64,000 nucleotides of DNA from Morganella morganii (lineage in GTDB: Bacteria; Pseudomonadota; Gammaproteobacteria; Enterobacterales; Enterobacteriaceae): positions 1,798,001-1,862,000 of the forward strand of contig NZ_CP066129.1 of assembly GCF_019242955.1 (NCBI RefSeq), in the 5' to 3' direction. The notes under the pieces are model-generated. The model had not been told where the DNA came from, ran no database searches, and saw nothing but the letters and a program-made list of their open reading frames with translations. Shown here piece by piece: positions 8,147-16,148 of this stretch (the stretch's first letter is position 1; every line of letters starts with the position of its first letter). The position numbers and the translations under genes were made by a program.

Positions 8147-8273
8147 GGAGATCAGCCTGTGATAAATAATTGACAATATATGCGTTAAACTAATAATGAT
8201 CCCCAAGCATACCGTGATATGACCGCCGGGCAAAGGGAGAGATCCTCATACCGGACTGATAAGGAGCCTGACA

Positions 8274-8810
8274 ATGGAAGCACAGCAGATACTGAATTTC
8301 TGGTTTAATGAAGCAACACCGGAGCAGTGGTTTAAGAAGGACACACAGTTTGATGACCTGATCCGCCGTCGTTTTCTTAAAATATGGGAACAGGCGGCAG
8401 CCGGGGAATGTTTCAGCTGGCGGGAGCATATCGGCGGGCGTCTGGCGGAAATTATTGTACTGGACCAGTTCTCCCGTAACCTCTGGCGCGGGGATGCACA
8501 GTCCTTTGCGCAGGATCCGATGGCACTGGTGCTGGCTCAGGAGGCGGTGAAAACAGCAGATTACCTGCAATTACCTCCGGTTCAGCGTAAATTTGTACTG
8601 ATGCCGTATATGCATTCGGAATCTGCGCTGATCCATCAGCAGGCAGAATTACTGTTTAAAGGGCTCGATGAGAGCACTGAGGATTTTGAGCGGCGGCACA
8701 AAGCGATCATTGACCGCTTCGGCCGCTACCCGCACCGCAATGAGATTCTGGGGCGGAACTCCACCCCGGAAGAGGCGGAGTTTCTGTTACAGCCCGGTTC
8801 GGCGTTCTGA
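8274..8810 (+). CDS. DUF924 family protein
   Basis: The product is 178 aa, all-helical and soluble. It carries the DUF924 signature: an ILNFWFNEATPEQWFKKD start, IIVLDQFSRNLWRG in the middle, LMPYMHSE, and RFGRYPHRNEILGR near the end. The family resembles TPR-like proteins and has no assigned reaction. Its 3' end overlaps the convergent channel gene by 24 bases. Divergent from yddG; a functional link is not evident. Confidence 0.85.
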   Translation: MEAQQILNFWFNEATPEQWFKKDTQFDDLIRRRFLKIWEQAAAGECFSWREHIGGRLAEIIVLDQFSRNLWRGDAQSFAQDPMALVLAQEAVKTADYLQLPPVQRKFVLMPYMHSESALIHQQAELLFKGLDESTEDFERRHKAIIDRFGRYPHRNEILGRNSTPEEAEFLLQPGSAF

Positions 8811-10070
8811 TTCACACTCACGGGCGAAATGGGCGGCGATACCGCGCATATCAAAGCCCGTTGGTGTCTGATGCACCCGCAGCCAGAATTGCGGGAGTAT
8901 CGCGAACAGATGATCAAAAATATCGGACTGGATCTGCTCATAGCTTATCCATGCCGTCACATTGGTGAAAGCGTAGATTTCCACCGGCAGCCCGTCCGGT
9001 GTCGGGGCCAGCTGGCGTACCATGGTGGTCATTTTCTTGTGAATATGCGGATTGGCTTTGATATACGCCTCCGCATATGCACGGAATGTCCCGATATTGG
9101 TCAGCCGCCGCTGGTTCAGCGGGGTATTCGCTGGTTCCTGCGCGTTGTATTCCGAAATTTCCTGTAATTTGGCATCAATGTAACCGGCGATCAGGGGTGA
9201 CTCCCGCAGCTGACTGATTTCCTCATCGGTCAGAAAGCGGATGCTGGTGGTATCCAGATTCATACTGCGTTTAATACGGCGACCGCCTGATGCAGTCATT
9301 CCCTGCCAGTTTTTAAAGGAATCAGAGATCAGGGCGTAAGTCGGGATTGTGGTGATCGTATTATCCCAGTTCTGCACTTTTACGGTGGTCAAACCGATGT
9401 CTGTTACCGCACCATCCGCACCGTATTTCGGCATTTCCAGCCAGTCTCCGACATTGAGCATATCATTGACCGATAACTGAATGCCGGCCACCAGTCCCAT
9501 TATCGGATCTTTAAAGACCAGCATCAGAACCGCGGTCATGGCACCGAGTCCGCTCAGCAGAATCAGCGGCGATTTACCGATCAGCAGTGAAATAATCAGA
9601 ATACTGAAAAGTACCGCGACAATCAGTTTCAGACTCTGCATGACACCGCGCAGCGGAAGGCGGCTCAGAGACGGAGTATGACGTGAAAGGCTCTGAAGAA
9701 TATCCATGACTGAAAACAGCAGCAGCATGCCGAACAGCAGGCACCATGCCTGCGCACCGGTGGTGAGGATCTCCTGTGCGGCAGAGCCGCGTCCCAGCCA
9801 GACCAGCGCCTGGATATTAAAGACGATACCCTGAATCAGGAGCGCAAACCGGTTAAACAGTTTGGTCCGGGTGATGAGTGCGCCCCACGGACGCTGTGAG
9901 CCGCCGCTGCGGCGTTCAATATACGGCAGCAGGCCTTTGTGCAGAAAAAGATGCAGAATAACAGCGATAGCCAGAATAAGAACAATTACGCCGGTAATGG
10001 CCGTCCATGAAGCGTAATCATTACTGAGTTCAAATCGTTGTTGCAGCCATAGTCGCAGTTGTTGCTCCAT
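8787..10070 (-). CDS. ybdG: Mechanosensitive channel of the YbdG/MscM subfamily
   Basis: The product is 427 aa from the ATG at 10070, chosen because AGGAGA lies eight bases upstream. About five transmembrane segments occupy the first half. The MscS pore and beta domain follow (GLGAMTAVLMLVFKDPIMGLVAGIQL, then NVGDWLEMP and the VQNWDNTITTIPTYAL strand). YbdG of E. coli gives a small-conductance (MscM) activity in the inner membrane and protects against osmotic downshock. Length and topology match that branch rather than MscS or MscK. The gene overlaps the DUF924 gene tail to tail. Confidence 0.85.
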   Translation of the reverse strand: MEQQLRLWLQQRFELSNDYASWTAITGVIVLILAIAVILHLFLHKGLLPYIERRSGGSQRPWGALITRTKLFNRFALLIQGIVFNIQALVWLGRGSAAQEILTTGAQAWCLLFGMLLLFSVMDILQSLSRHTPSLSRLPLRGVMQSLKLIVAVLFSILIISLLIGKSPLILLSGLGAMTAVLMLVFKDPIMGLVAGIQLSVNDMLNVGDWLEMPKYGADGAVTDIGLTTVKVQNWDNTITTIPTYALISDSFKNWQGMTASGGRRIKRSMNLDTTSIRFLTDEEISQLRESPLIAGYIDAKLQEISEYNAQEPANTPLNQRRLTNIGTFRAYAEAYIKANPHIHKKMTTMVRQLAPTPDGLPVEIYAFTNVTAWISYEQIQSDIFDHLFAILPQFWLRVHQTPTGFDMRGIAAHFARECESERRTGL

Positions 10071-10229
10071 AAAAAATATCTCCTGTGACGTGGTTTTTAC
10101 AGACTCCTCAGTGAGCAGCAAAATATTAAAATGGGATCACATTGAATACTGTACCATTTTTCAGGTACGGATACTGAAAGGGTATGTAAAGTTGCGATAA
10201 AAGCGGAAAAAATGAAAAAAAGGGAAAAT

Positions 10230-10255
10230 GGCGCGGCAAATGATTTGCCCGCGCC
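10230..10255 (-). terminator. Terminator after hdeD
   Basis: A GGCGCGG/CCGCGCC stem with an inner CAAA/TTTG extension lies just past the hdeD stop. On the minus strand it runs into an A/T-rich tract (TTTTCCCTTTTTTT), as expected for an intrinsic terminator. Confidence 0.7.
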
Positions 10256-10266
10256 ACCGGAAGCGG

Positions 10267-10839
10267 TTAATTACTCTTTTTAAGGACGGAAGCCGCGGCG
10301 ATCAGCCCGAAAGAACTGAACAGCAGTTCAATACCGACCAGAGTCGCTATCAGGGAGACCGACACAATCGGGCCGTTACCGACCAGCAGGTAGGCGATAA
10401 ACAGATCCAGCAGACCGATAATAATGTTCAGCCAGCCGCGTGCCTGTGATATCTGACGCAGACCGGAGCCCAGACGCAGTATCCCGCCCGCAATAAACAG
10501 AATGGCGAGCAGAATGGCGAGACTGAGCATCCCGGTGAGCGGTTCGGTCAGGAAGACATAACCCAGAAGGAGATAGGCAACCGCAACCAGAACGGAAAAC
10601 AGCTTACTGCCGCCGCTGTAAAGCCGGCTGCTGAGTGTCACAAATAACATGGAGAGCCCGTTTATCAGGAGCAGCCCCCCGATAATATAGCTGAGGGTGA
10701 CACCGGAAATCAGCGGATTCATCAGACAGGCCACACCACCGGCCAGCAGGAGAATGGCGATGATCCACAAATAGCCCCGCTGTTTTTTCAGGGCACCGGC
10801 TGTCATATGAGTTAAATTCTGACGGTTAAAATCAAGCAT
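10267..10839 (-). CDS. hdeD: HdeD family acid-resistance membrane protein
   Basis: The product is 190 aa with six hydrophobic segments and almost no soluble part, the DUF308/HdeD layout. Recognisable pieces are LSYIIGGLLLINGLSMLF and the RGWLNIIIGLLDLFIAYLLV hairpin. In E. coli HdeD protects dense cultures at low pH; its molecular role is unknown. The gene stands alone without hdeA/hdeB, which is common outside E. coli. The polar N-terminal 20 residues may be cytoplasmic. Confidence 0.8.
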   Translation of the reverse strand: MLDFNRQNLTHMTAGALKKQRGYLWIIAILLLAGGVACLMNPLISGVTLSYIIGGLLLINGLSMLFVTLSSRLYSGGSKLFSVLVAVAYLLLGYVFLTEPLTGMLSLAILLAILFIAGGILRLGSGLRQISQARGWLNIIIGLLDLFIAYLLVGNGPIVSVSLIATLVGIELLFSSFGLIAAASVLKKSN

Positions 10840-10982
10840 GGTTTTTCCTTAGTAAGCCCGTTGTACCGGCATCAGTGCGTGCCGGAGCAGCCTGATACCG
10901 GATGCGGAATATACCCGAAATGATAAACTTCACTTTACATTATTTGCGATAAGTAAGTATTTGTGAATAGCAAATGCGTAAA

Positions 10983-11540
10983 TCAATGCTCAATAATCAT
11001 CACAGCCGTGGTATCCGGCTCCAGTGCTTTGAAAATATGCGGGACATCGCCGGGGTAGGAAATATAGTCGCCGGGCAGGAGTGTGGCGGGTTCATCAAGA
11101 GTACCAACGACAGCACTGCCGGTCATCAGGAGGATATGTTCGGTAACCTGTGCCATATGCGGCTCGGAAATACGATCTTTACCGGGCTGCGCCGTGATGG
11201 TGTACAGGTCACGCCGGTTAACCGCAGAAGCGGAAGAGAGCAGAAAAGCATGGTAATAGGCATTCTCGGCGCTGACCTGAATGCCTTCCCCGCGCCGCAG
11301 CACGGTTACCCGGCTTTTCGGGGTTTCAAACAGGCTGGCAAACGGGATATTCAGTGCCACGCAGAGTGACCACAGTGTTTCGATTCCCGGATTTCCCTGT
11401 GCCGACTCCAGTTGTGACAGTGTGGATTTGGCAATACCGGCACTGCGCGCAACATCGGCGATGGAACGACCCTGGCGCTGACGCTCTTCAGTCAGCCTGA
11501 CAGCCATAATCTGCAGGGGCGGGGTGATAGGTGAATCCAT
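10983..11540 (-). CDS. XRE-type HTH plus cupin transcriptional regulator
   Basis: The product is 185 aa. Residues about 11-66 are an XRE helix-turn-helix (RSIADVARSAGIAKSTLSQ), and residues about 105-180 a cupin barrel (GDYISYPGDVPHIFKAL carries a conserved metal-site His). This pairing is common in regulators of amino-acid transport and catabolism. It is divergent from azlCD with a 106-bp shared region containing a TGAACG-N3-CGTTCA palindrome, the likely operator. Ligand unknown; a branched-chain or related amino acid is a guess from the neighbour. Confidence 0.85.
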   Translation of the reverse strand: MDSPITPPLQIMAVRLTEERQRQGRSIADVARSAGIAKSTLSQLESAQGNPGIETLWSLCVALNIPFASLFETPKSRVTVLRRGEGIQVSAENAYYHAFLLSSASAVNRRDLYTITAQPGKDRISEPHMAQVTEHILLMTGSAVVGTLDEPATLLPGDYISYPGDVPHIFKALEPDTTAVMIIEH

Positions 11541-11586
11541 AAAATGTACTCTCTGCTGGTTAACGGAAATAACCCGGAATTAACAC

Positions 11587-11628
11587 TTGCGTAATTTAAA
11601 GCGTTCGACATAATGAACGTATCGTTCA
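11587..11628 (+). promoter_or_regulatory. azlCD promoter with overlapping operator palindrome
   Basis: A TTGCGT box at 11587 and a TAATGA box at 11611 are 18 bases apart, upstream of azlC. The -10 overlaps a perfect inverted repeat TGAACG-TAT-CGTTCA at 11614-11628. A further half-site-like CGTTCG lies at 11602. Binding by the divergent XRE-cupin regulator would block this promoter. This is inferred from geometry. Confidence 0.5.
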
Positions 11629-11646
11629 ATTTATAAGTCTATCGCA

Positions 11647-12309
11647 ATGAAATTCGCTATTCCACTCGATAATGCCATGATCCGCAATATTTTGCTGGTC
11701 TGCGTGGCTGATTTAATTGTCGGCGTCTCCTACGGTGCGCTGGCACATGCCAGCGGATTCCCGCTCTGGGTACCGCTGACACTGTCCCTGGTTGTGCTGG
11801 CGGGTGCGTCAGAGTTTCTGTTTATCGGCGTGGTGGCCGCAGGCGGCAGTCCGGTGTCTGCCGCGCTGGCCGGATTGCTGGTCAATGCCCGTCACGTGCC
11901 GTTCAGTCTGGCGGTACATGATCTCGCCGGTACAGGCCCGAAAAAACTGCTGGGCTTTCATATTCTCAATGATGAGAGTGTGGTGTTCGGTCTGGCGGAA
12001 AAACAGAAAGATAAGCAAAAAGCCGCCTTCTGGTTGTGCGGGCTGGGAATTTTTCTGTGCTGGCCGCTGGGAACGATTATCGGTGAGTTTCTCGGCACGT
12101 TTATTGTGGATACCAAAGCGCTGGGCCTGGATGCGATGTTCCCGGCCATTATCCTTGCATTATGTCTGCCTGCACTGCGTGAAGCGAAAACCCGCCGCGC
12201 CGCGTTGCTGGGTGCTGTAATTGCACTGGCCGCCACACCGTTTTTACCGCCGGGTATCCCGGTACTGTTATCACTGCTGGGGCTGGTTGTCAGCCTGAGG
12301 AGAGCATAA
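11647..12309 (+). CDS. azlC: AzlC family branched-chain amino acid exporter, large subunit
   Basis: The product is 220 aa with six to seven hydrophobic segments. It has the AzlC/YgaZ family landmarks SYGALAHASGFPLWVPLTLS, GASEFLFIGVVAAGGSP and the conserved LLVNARHVPFSLAV. With the small subunit that follows it forms an inner-membrane exporter; characterised relatives export valine and related amino acids. The stop and the next ATG overlap in TAATG, indicating translational coupling. No clear Shine-Dalgarno precedes the ATG at 11647, which may reflect a very short leader. Confidence 0.85.
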   Translation: MKFAIPLDNAMIRNILLVCVADLIVGVSYGALAHASGFPLWVPLTLSLVVLAGASEFLFIGVVAAGGSPVSAALAGLLVNARHVPFSLAVHDLAGTGPKKLLGFHILNDESVVFGLAEKQKDKQKAAFWLCGLGIFLCWPLGTIIGEFLGTFIVDTKALGLDAMFPAIILALCLPALREAKTRRAALLGAVIALAATPFLPPGIPVLLSLLGLVVSLRRA

Positions 12310-12635
12310 TGCCGGATACATTATCCATTCTGACGGGGATCGCACTGCTGGCGGTCGGGACGTATGCCATGCGGGCTTCCGGGGCACTGCTCAGCGGGCG
12401 TTTCTCGGTGTCGTCACATGTCAAAAATCTGCTCTCAGCGGGTGCGATTGTCATCCTGTTTGCCGTGGCAGTGACCATGACTATTTTCAGCGGGCAGGAA
12501 TTATCAGACTGGCCGAAAATGGCCGGGGTGGCGGTTGCCGGGTTGCTGACATGGTATAAAAAGCCGTTTCTGGTGATAGTGCTGGCTGCCGCGATTGTGA
12601 CCGCGCTGCTGCGTTATCTGCTGTCGCTGTGGTAA
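12309..12635 (+). CDS. azlD: AzlD family exporter, small subunit
   Basis: The product is 108 aa with three to four hydrophobic segments and the family start of a Thr-Tyr-Ala-Met-Arg motif (GTYAMRASGALL). It is the YgaH/AzlD partner of the AzlC subunit, and its ATG overlaps that gene's stop. The pair is followed by a strong hairpin, so the transcript likely holds only these two genes. Confidence 0.85.
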   Translation: MPDTLSILTGIALLAVGTYAMRASGALLSGRFSVSSHVKNLLSAGAIVILFAVAVTMTIFSGQELSDWPKMAGVAVAGLLTWYKKPFLVIVLAAAIVTALLRYLLSLW

Positions 12636-12643
12636 GCAAGGAG

Positions 12644-12667
12644 ATCCGCGCAGGGAAACTGCGCGGA
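12644..12667. terminator. Convergent hairpin after azlD
   Basis: A stem ATCCGCGCAG/CTGCGCGGAT with a short loop lies between azlD and the convergent isochorismatase-fold gene. There is no long T run on either side. Confidence 0.65.
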
Positions 12668-12677
12668 TAATGAAAAG

Positions 12678-13250
12678 TTATTGTGCCAGCCAGGCGGCGG
12701 AGGTGGTGATAGCGGCCATCGGCCGGAGCATCTCCAGGCTTATCTGATGCAGCTCTGCTGTCGGGGCGGCACATAAATCTTCTGCCACCGAGACATAAAA
12801 CCCGCTGTCGTGGGCATAACGTGCCGTACTCTGAATCGCCATCACGGTACTGACACCAGCCAGAACCAGATGCTCAATCCCGGCTTTGCGCAGCCAGATC
12901 AGTAAATCATTTCCCGCAAAGGCACTGACGCCTTTCTTCACAAAACAGATATCCTCCTTCTGCACATCGGTACCGTCTGCCCAGTCACAACCGCTTCCGC
13001 TCAGTTTCAGGGCGCCAATCTCTTTCGCCCGCTGAAACATCGGTGACCCGGCAGGGATATCATGCCAGTCATCCGCAAACCCGACCCGTACCCATATTAC
13101 GGGGATCGCCCGCAGACGTGCCTGACGAGCGGTTTCCCGCGTGGCGGCGATCAGGTGACGGGCTTCTGTCTGTTCATGACAGGCATTGGAAAGCCCGTGT
13201 TTGCCGGTAATGTCATTGATAAGGTCGATAATAATCAGTGCCTGTTTCAT
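12678..13250 (-). CDS. Isochorismatase-superfamily protein lacking the usual catalytic cysteine
   Basis: The product is 190 aa with the Rossmann-like fold of cysteine hydrolases. D9 in IIIDLIND and the lysines of FVKKGVSAF (about K105-K106) are in place. The nucleophile position is alanine instead: the family GVxTxxC motif reads GVSTVMAIQSTAR, so A138 replaces Cys. It cannot use the standard thioester mechanism. It may be a hydrolase of the EntB-type isochorismatase kind, which also lacks Cys, a binding protein, or a dead enzyme. A strong AGGAGGG box precedes the ATG. It is convergent with azlCD. Confidence 0.8.
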   Translation of the reverse strand: MKQALIIIDLINDITGKHGLSNACHEQTEARHLIAATRETARQARLRAIPVIWVRVGFADDWHDIPAGSPMFQRAKEIGALKLSGSGCDWADGTDVQKEDICFVKKGVSAFAGNDLLIWLRKAGIEHLVLAGVSTVMAIQSTARYAHDSGFYVSVAEDLCAAPTAELHQISLEMLRPMAAITTSAAWLAQ

Positions 13251-13285
13251 CTGTCCCTCCTGTTCTGACTGTTTTCAGCATAGCC

Positions 13286-14704
13286 TTATGTATCAGAACT
13301 GTCATGGGATGCGGCGGGAATTTCACGGTTTTCAGCCGGAATATGGATCACAAACCCGATACCACGCTGTTGTAATCCGTCGGTGACCGAGAGATAACCG
13401 CCGATTTTTTCCGCCAGATTCTGGGCAATAGCAAGGCCGAGGCCACTGCCGTTTTCACTGCTGCCGGGGACACGGAAAAAACGTGAAAACAGACGATGAC
13501 GATGCTGTTCACTGATCCCGTCACCGTTATCACGGATGATGATCTGTACTTCCCCCGGTGTTCCTGTGTTCAGTGAGACTTCCGCCTGACTGCCCGGCGG
13601 ACAGTATTTCACCGCATTATTTAATATATTGTTGATAATGGAGAACAGTGCCTGTTTATCGCTGACAATAATACAGCTTTCCGGGCCGTCGAAGGAAAAT
13701 TCAATATCTTTACGCAGGGCATAGGGCACCAGCGTAGCAATAGCGTGGCTCAGCGCCTGAGTCAGGTCGATTTTTTCCATTTTCAGCGGATAATCTTCCG
13801 TTTCCAGCCGGGCCAGATCAATCAGCTGCCGCGACAATGACACCGCGCGATCCAGACTGATTTCCATATCGGCGGTAATTTCGTTACGTTCCGCCGGGTC
13901 ATCAATCTGTTTGAGCAGATGAATTTGTGCCAGTACCGCAGCAATCGGTGTGCGCAGTTCATGAGCGGCATCCGCCATAAACTGTTTTTCCCGCAGATTG
14001 GCGGCATCCACCCGTTGCATCAGCTGGTTGATGGCATGCAGCACCGGACGCATTTCATTGTACTGATACTTCATACTGATTGGTGTCAGATTGCCCGGAT
14101 TACGGGTGGCGATACTGCGGGTGGTTTCACGCAGCGGGCGCAGACTGAGATAGGTGGTGATAATAGTGGATGACAGCATAGTACCGAGAATAAACAGCAG
14201 CGGAACGGCAGTACCGGTTGCCGGGTCGCCGATCAGCATATGACGGTCGGTACCGGATTCGCCGATCACCGCGGTGCGCTGCATATCCGGGTCGGTATTA
14301 TAAGCAAGATACCAGGTTTCACCGTCCTCAGAGAAACGCTCGATTCCGTCCGGTTTCAGCGGAATATGGACATCCGGTTTATTGCTGTACAGGACTTCAC
14401 CCGTTGTGCTGTGCAGAATGGCGACCAGCGGATCATAATTTTCTTCTTCCAGCCCGCTTTTCATCGCATTGGCGTACATGCTCTCCAGTGCACGGGTGAT
14501 TTGCGGAAAGGTGGCGGAATCTGTGGGGGTTTCCCGCAGGGTATCGGACATACCCCGGGCAATAACCATTTGCTGGGCATTAAAATCTTCACTTAAATCC
14601 GGCAGGTAAGCGTATTTCAGCCAGGCAATCCAGACGCCCCACAGCAGGAGCATTGAGAACGTCTGGAGGAGAACGGTGTAAACAAAGAATGAGCGGATTC
14701 TCAC
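13286..14704 (-). CDS. Sensor histidine kinase, QseC/PmrB-like
   Basis: The product is 472 aa. TM1 is at about residues 10-30 and TM2 at about 166-186, enclosing a periplasmic sensor of some 135 residues. HAMP follows, then the HisKA box with H248 in MADAAHELRTP. The HATPase domain shows N (NNILNNAVKY), G1 (DNGDGIS), F and G2 (GSGLGLAIAQ) boxes. The GTG start directly abuts the response-regulator stop (TAA then GTG), so the two are translationally coupled. The signal is unknown; the subfamily includes QseC, PmrB and TctE. Confidence 0.85.
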   Translation of the reverse strand: MRIRSFFVYTVLLQTFSMLLLWGVWIAWLKYAYLPDLSEDFNAQQMVIARGMSDTLRETPTDSATFPQITRALESMYANAMKSGLEEENYDPLVAILHSTTGEVLYSNKPDVHIPLKPDGIERFSEDGETWYLAYNTDPDMQRTAVIGESGTDRHMLIGDPATGTAVPLLFILGTMLSSTIITTYLSLRPLRETTRSIATRNPGNLTPISMKYQYNEMRPVLHAINQLMQRVDAANLREKQFMADAAHELRTPIAAVLAQIHLLKQIDDPAERNEITADMEISLDRAVSLSRQLIDLARLETEDYPLKMEKIDLTQALSHAIATLVPYALRKDIEFSFDGPESCIIVSDKQALFSIINNILNNAVKYCPPGSQAEVSLNTGTPGEVQIIIRDNGDGISEQHRHRLFSRFFRVPGSSENGSGLGLAIAQNLAEKIGGYLSVTDGLQQRGIGFVIHIPAENREIPAASHDSSDT

Positions 14705-15370
14705 TTATTCGCTGTCCTTTTTCAGCAGATAGCCAATTCCGCGGACAGTAATCACTTTTTCTTTGCCGATTTTACGGCGCAGATTATGGATATGCACTTC
14801 CAGGGAGTTACTTTCGATTTTATCGTCCAGCCCGAATAAACGCTGTTCCAGCTCCGGTTTGCGTACCACATTGCCGGTATTACGCATTAACTCGTACAGT
14901 AACTGATATTCTTTACCGGAGAGCAATAATAATTCATCGTTCAGCGTTACCTGATGGTTCATCGGGTTAAGAGTAATATTATCCACTTTCCATAATTGTG
15001 AGGAAAAACCGGCAATACGGCGGGAAACCGCTTTAACCCGCGAAATTAATTCCGGCAGTTCAACAGGTTTGGAAATAAAATCATCCGCTCCCGAATCAAG
15101 GGAATTCACCAGATGATCACGCTGGTTGCGGGCAGTCATAATAATAATCGGAATTTGTTCCCCGTTATTACGCCATTCAACCAGAGAGTCAAAACCGTCG
15201 CCGTCAGGCAACCCGAGGTCCAGCAGCATCAGATCAAAGTGCTGTTCTGTCAGCCGCCTGCGGGCGTCGGCCAGCAGACGCAGCCAGCACACCCGGAAAC
15301 CGGCCAGTTCCAGACCCCGGCACAATGCTTTGCCTAATTGTAAATCGTCTTCGACTAATAGAATTTGCAC
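14705..15370 (-). CDS. OmpR-family response regulator, QseB/PmrA-like
   Basis: The product is 221 aa. The receiver domain has the acidic pair in VEDD, phospho-acceptor D51 in LLLDLGLPDGDG and the conserved Lys in FISKP. A winged-helix DNA-binding domain follows (about residues 125-220, ESNSLEVHIHNLRRKIG). The start codon is GTG at 15370. An AG repeat followed by eight A residues lies directly upstream and must serve as the ribosome-binding region. A CTTAAT-N5-CTTAAT repeat about 100 bp upstream fits the binding site of this subfamily and suggests autoregulation. Confidence 0.85.
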   Translation of the reverse strand: MQILLVEDDLQLGKALCRGLELAGFRVCWLRLLADARRRLTEQHFDLMLLDLGLPDGDGFDSLVEWRNNGEQIPIIIMTARNQRDHLVNSLDSGADDFISKPVELPELISRVKAVSRRIAGFSSQLWKVDNITLNPMNHQVTLNDELLLLSGKEYQLLYELMRNTGNVVRKPELEQRLFGLDDKIESNSLEVHIHNLRRKIGKEKVITVRGIGYLLKKDSE

Positions 15371-15472
15371 GTTTTTTTTCTCTCTCTCTGTAAATTCGCT
15401 CTGTAAAAGCGGATTTCAGTATAGCATTGACGTTTACTGTGACAACGCAGGCAAATTAATGTGACAACGGGG

Positions 15473-15489
15473 CTTAATCTGATCTTAAT
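15473..15489. promoter_or_regulatory. QseB/PmrA-type direct repeat upstream of the two-component operon
   Basis: CTTAAT at 15473 and CTTAAT at 15484 are separated by five bases, one helical turn between half-site starts. This matches the direct-repeat boxes reported for QseB and PmrA. It sits between the response-regulator start and the upstream membrane-protein gene, a good place for autoregulation. Confidence 0.6.
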
Positions 15490-15498
15490 CCGTTCAGG

Positions 15499-15957
15499 TT
15501 ACCGAGATATCCGGCTGATAAAGTCATCAATCAGATGGCCGGCATATTTTTCTGCCTGTTTTTGCAGGAAATAAAAATAAAAAATAGTCCCGAACAACAC
15601 CGCCGCATAAATAAATACAGCCCAAATGTAAGTCAGGCTATAGTCCAGCAGGGTCAGTGAAAGATAGCTGATATCGATATTCAGTGACAGGGTATCAATA
15701 ATCTTCTGTGAAAACAGCAGCAGAGAGAAGAGTAATACCGGCAGGGCGAGTACCCCGGTCAGTATATTGATTTTTTTCCGGCGAACCGCCAGGGCGGGAT
15801 AATGTTCATCATGCATATAGGCGGCGATATCCGTGAGCTGATCATCCAGGTCATCACGGCAGACTACCGGTACATCCTGTTTTTCTATTTGCTGATGCAA
15901 AAGGCGTAAAAGCTGACTGTTATCGGTGCTTTTCGCAAAAGCGGTAATAATTCCCAT
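15499..15957 (-). CDS. Hypothetical membrane protein
   Basis: The product is 152 aa. A soluble N-terminal region of about 60 residues is followed by two hydrophobic segments (about 64-84 and 107-130) and a short basic tail, so both termini are probably cytoplasmic. No family was recognised. It lies upstream of the two-component operon on the same strand, with the QseB-type box and the operon promoter between them. It is therefore probably transcribed separately, though read-through is possible. Confidence 0.6.
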   Translation of the reverse strand: MGIITAFAKSTDNSQLLRLLHQQIEKQDVPVVCRDDLDDQLTDIAAYMHDEHYPALAVRRKKINILTGVLALPVLLFSLLLFSQKIIDTLSLNIDISYLSLTLLDYSLTYIWAVFIYAAVLFGTIFYFYFLQKQAEKYAGHLIDDFISRISR

Positions 15958-16148
15958 GCGGAACTCCTGAAAGTCGGTATCGGCCGGCTATTATTTAACA
16001 ATTTTACAGCCGGGTCATGCTGATTTATTAACATTACCTGAATTAAATCATAATCTGCGCTCTGCGGTACAATACAGATGCGTTATAGCGGAAAACACTG
16101 TGTTATATATAACGGCAGAACATATTTATCTTTCAGGGATTATTATCC

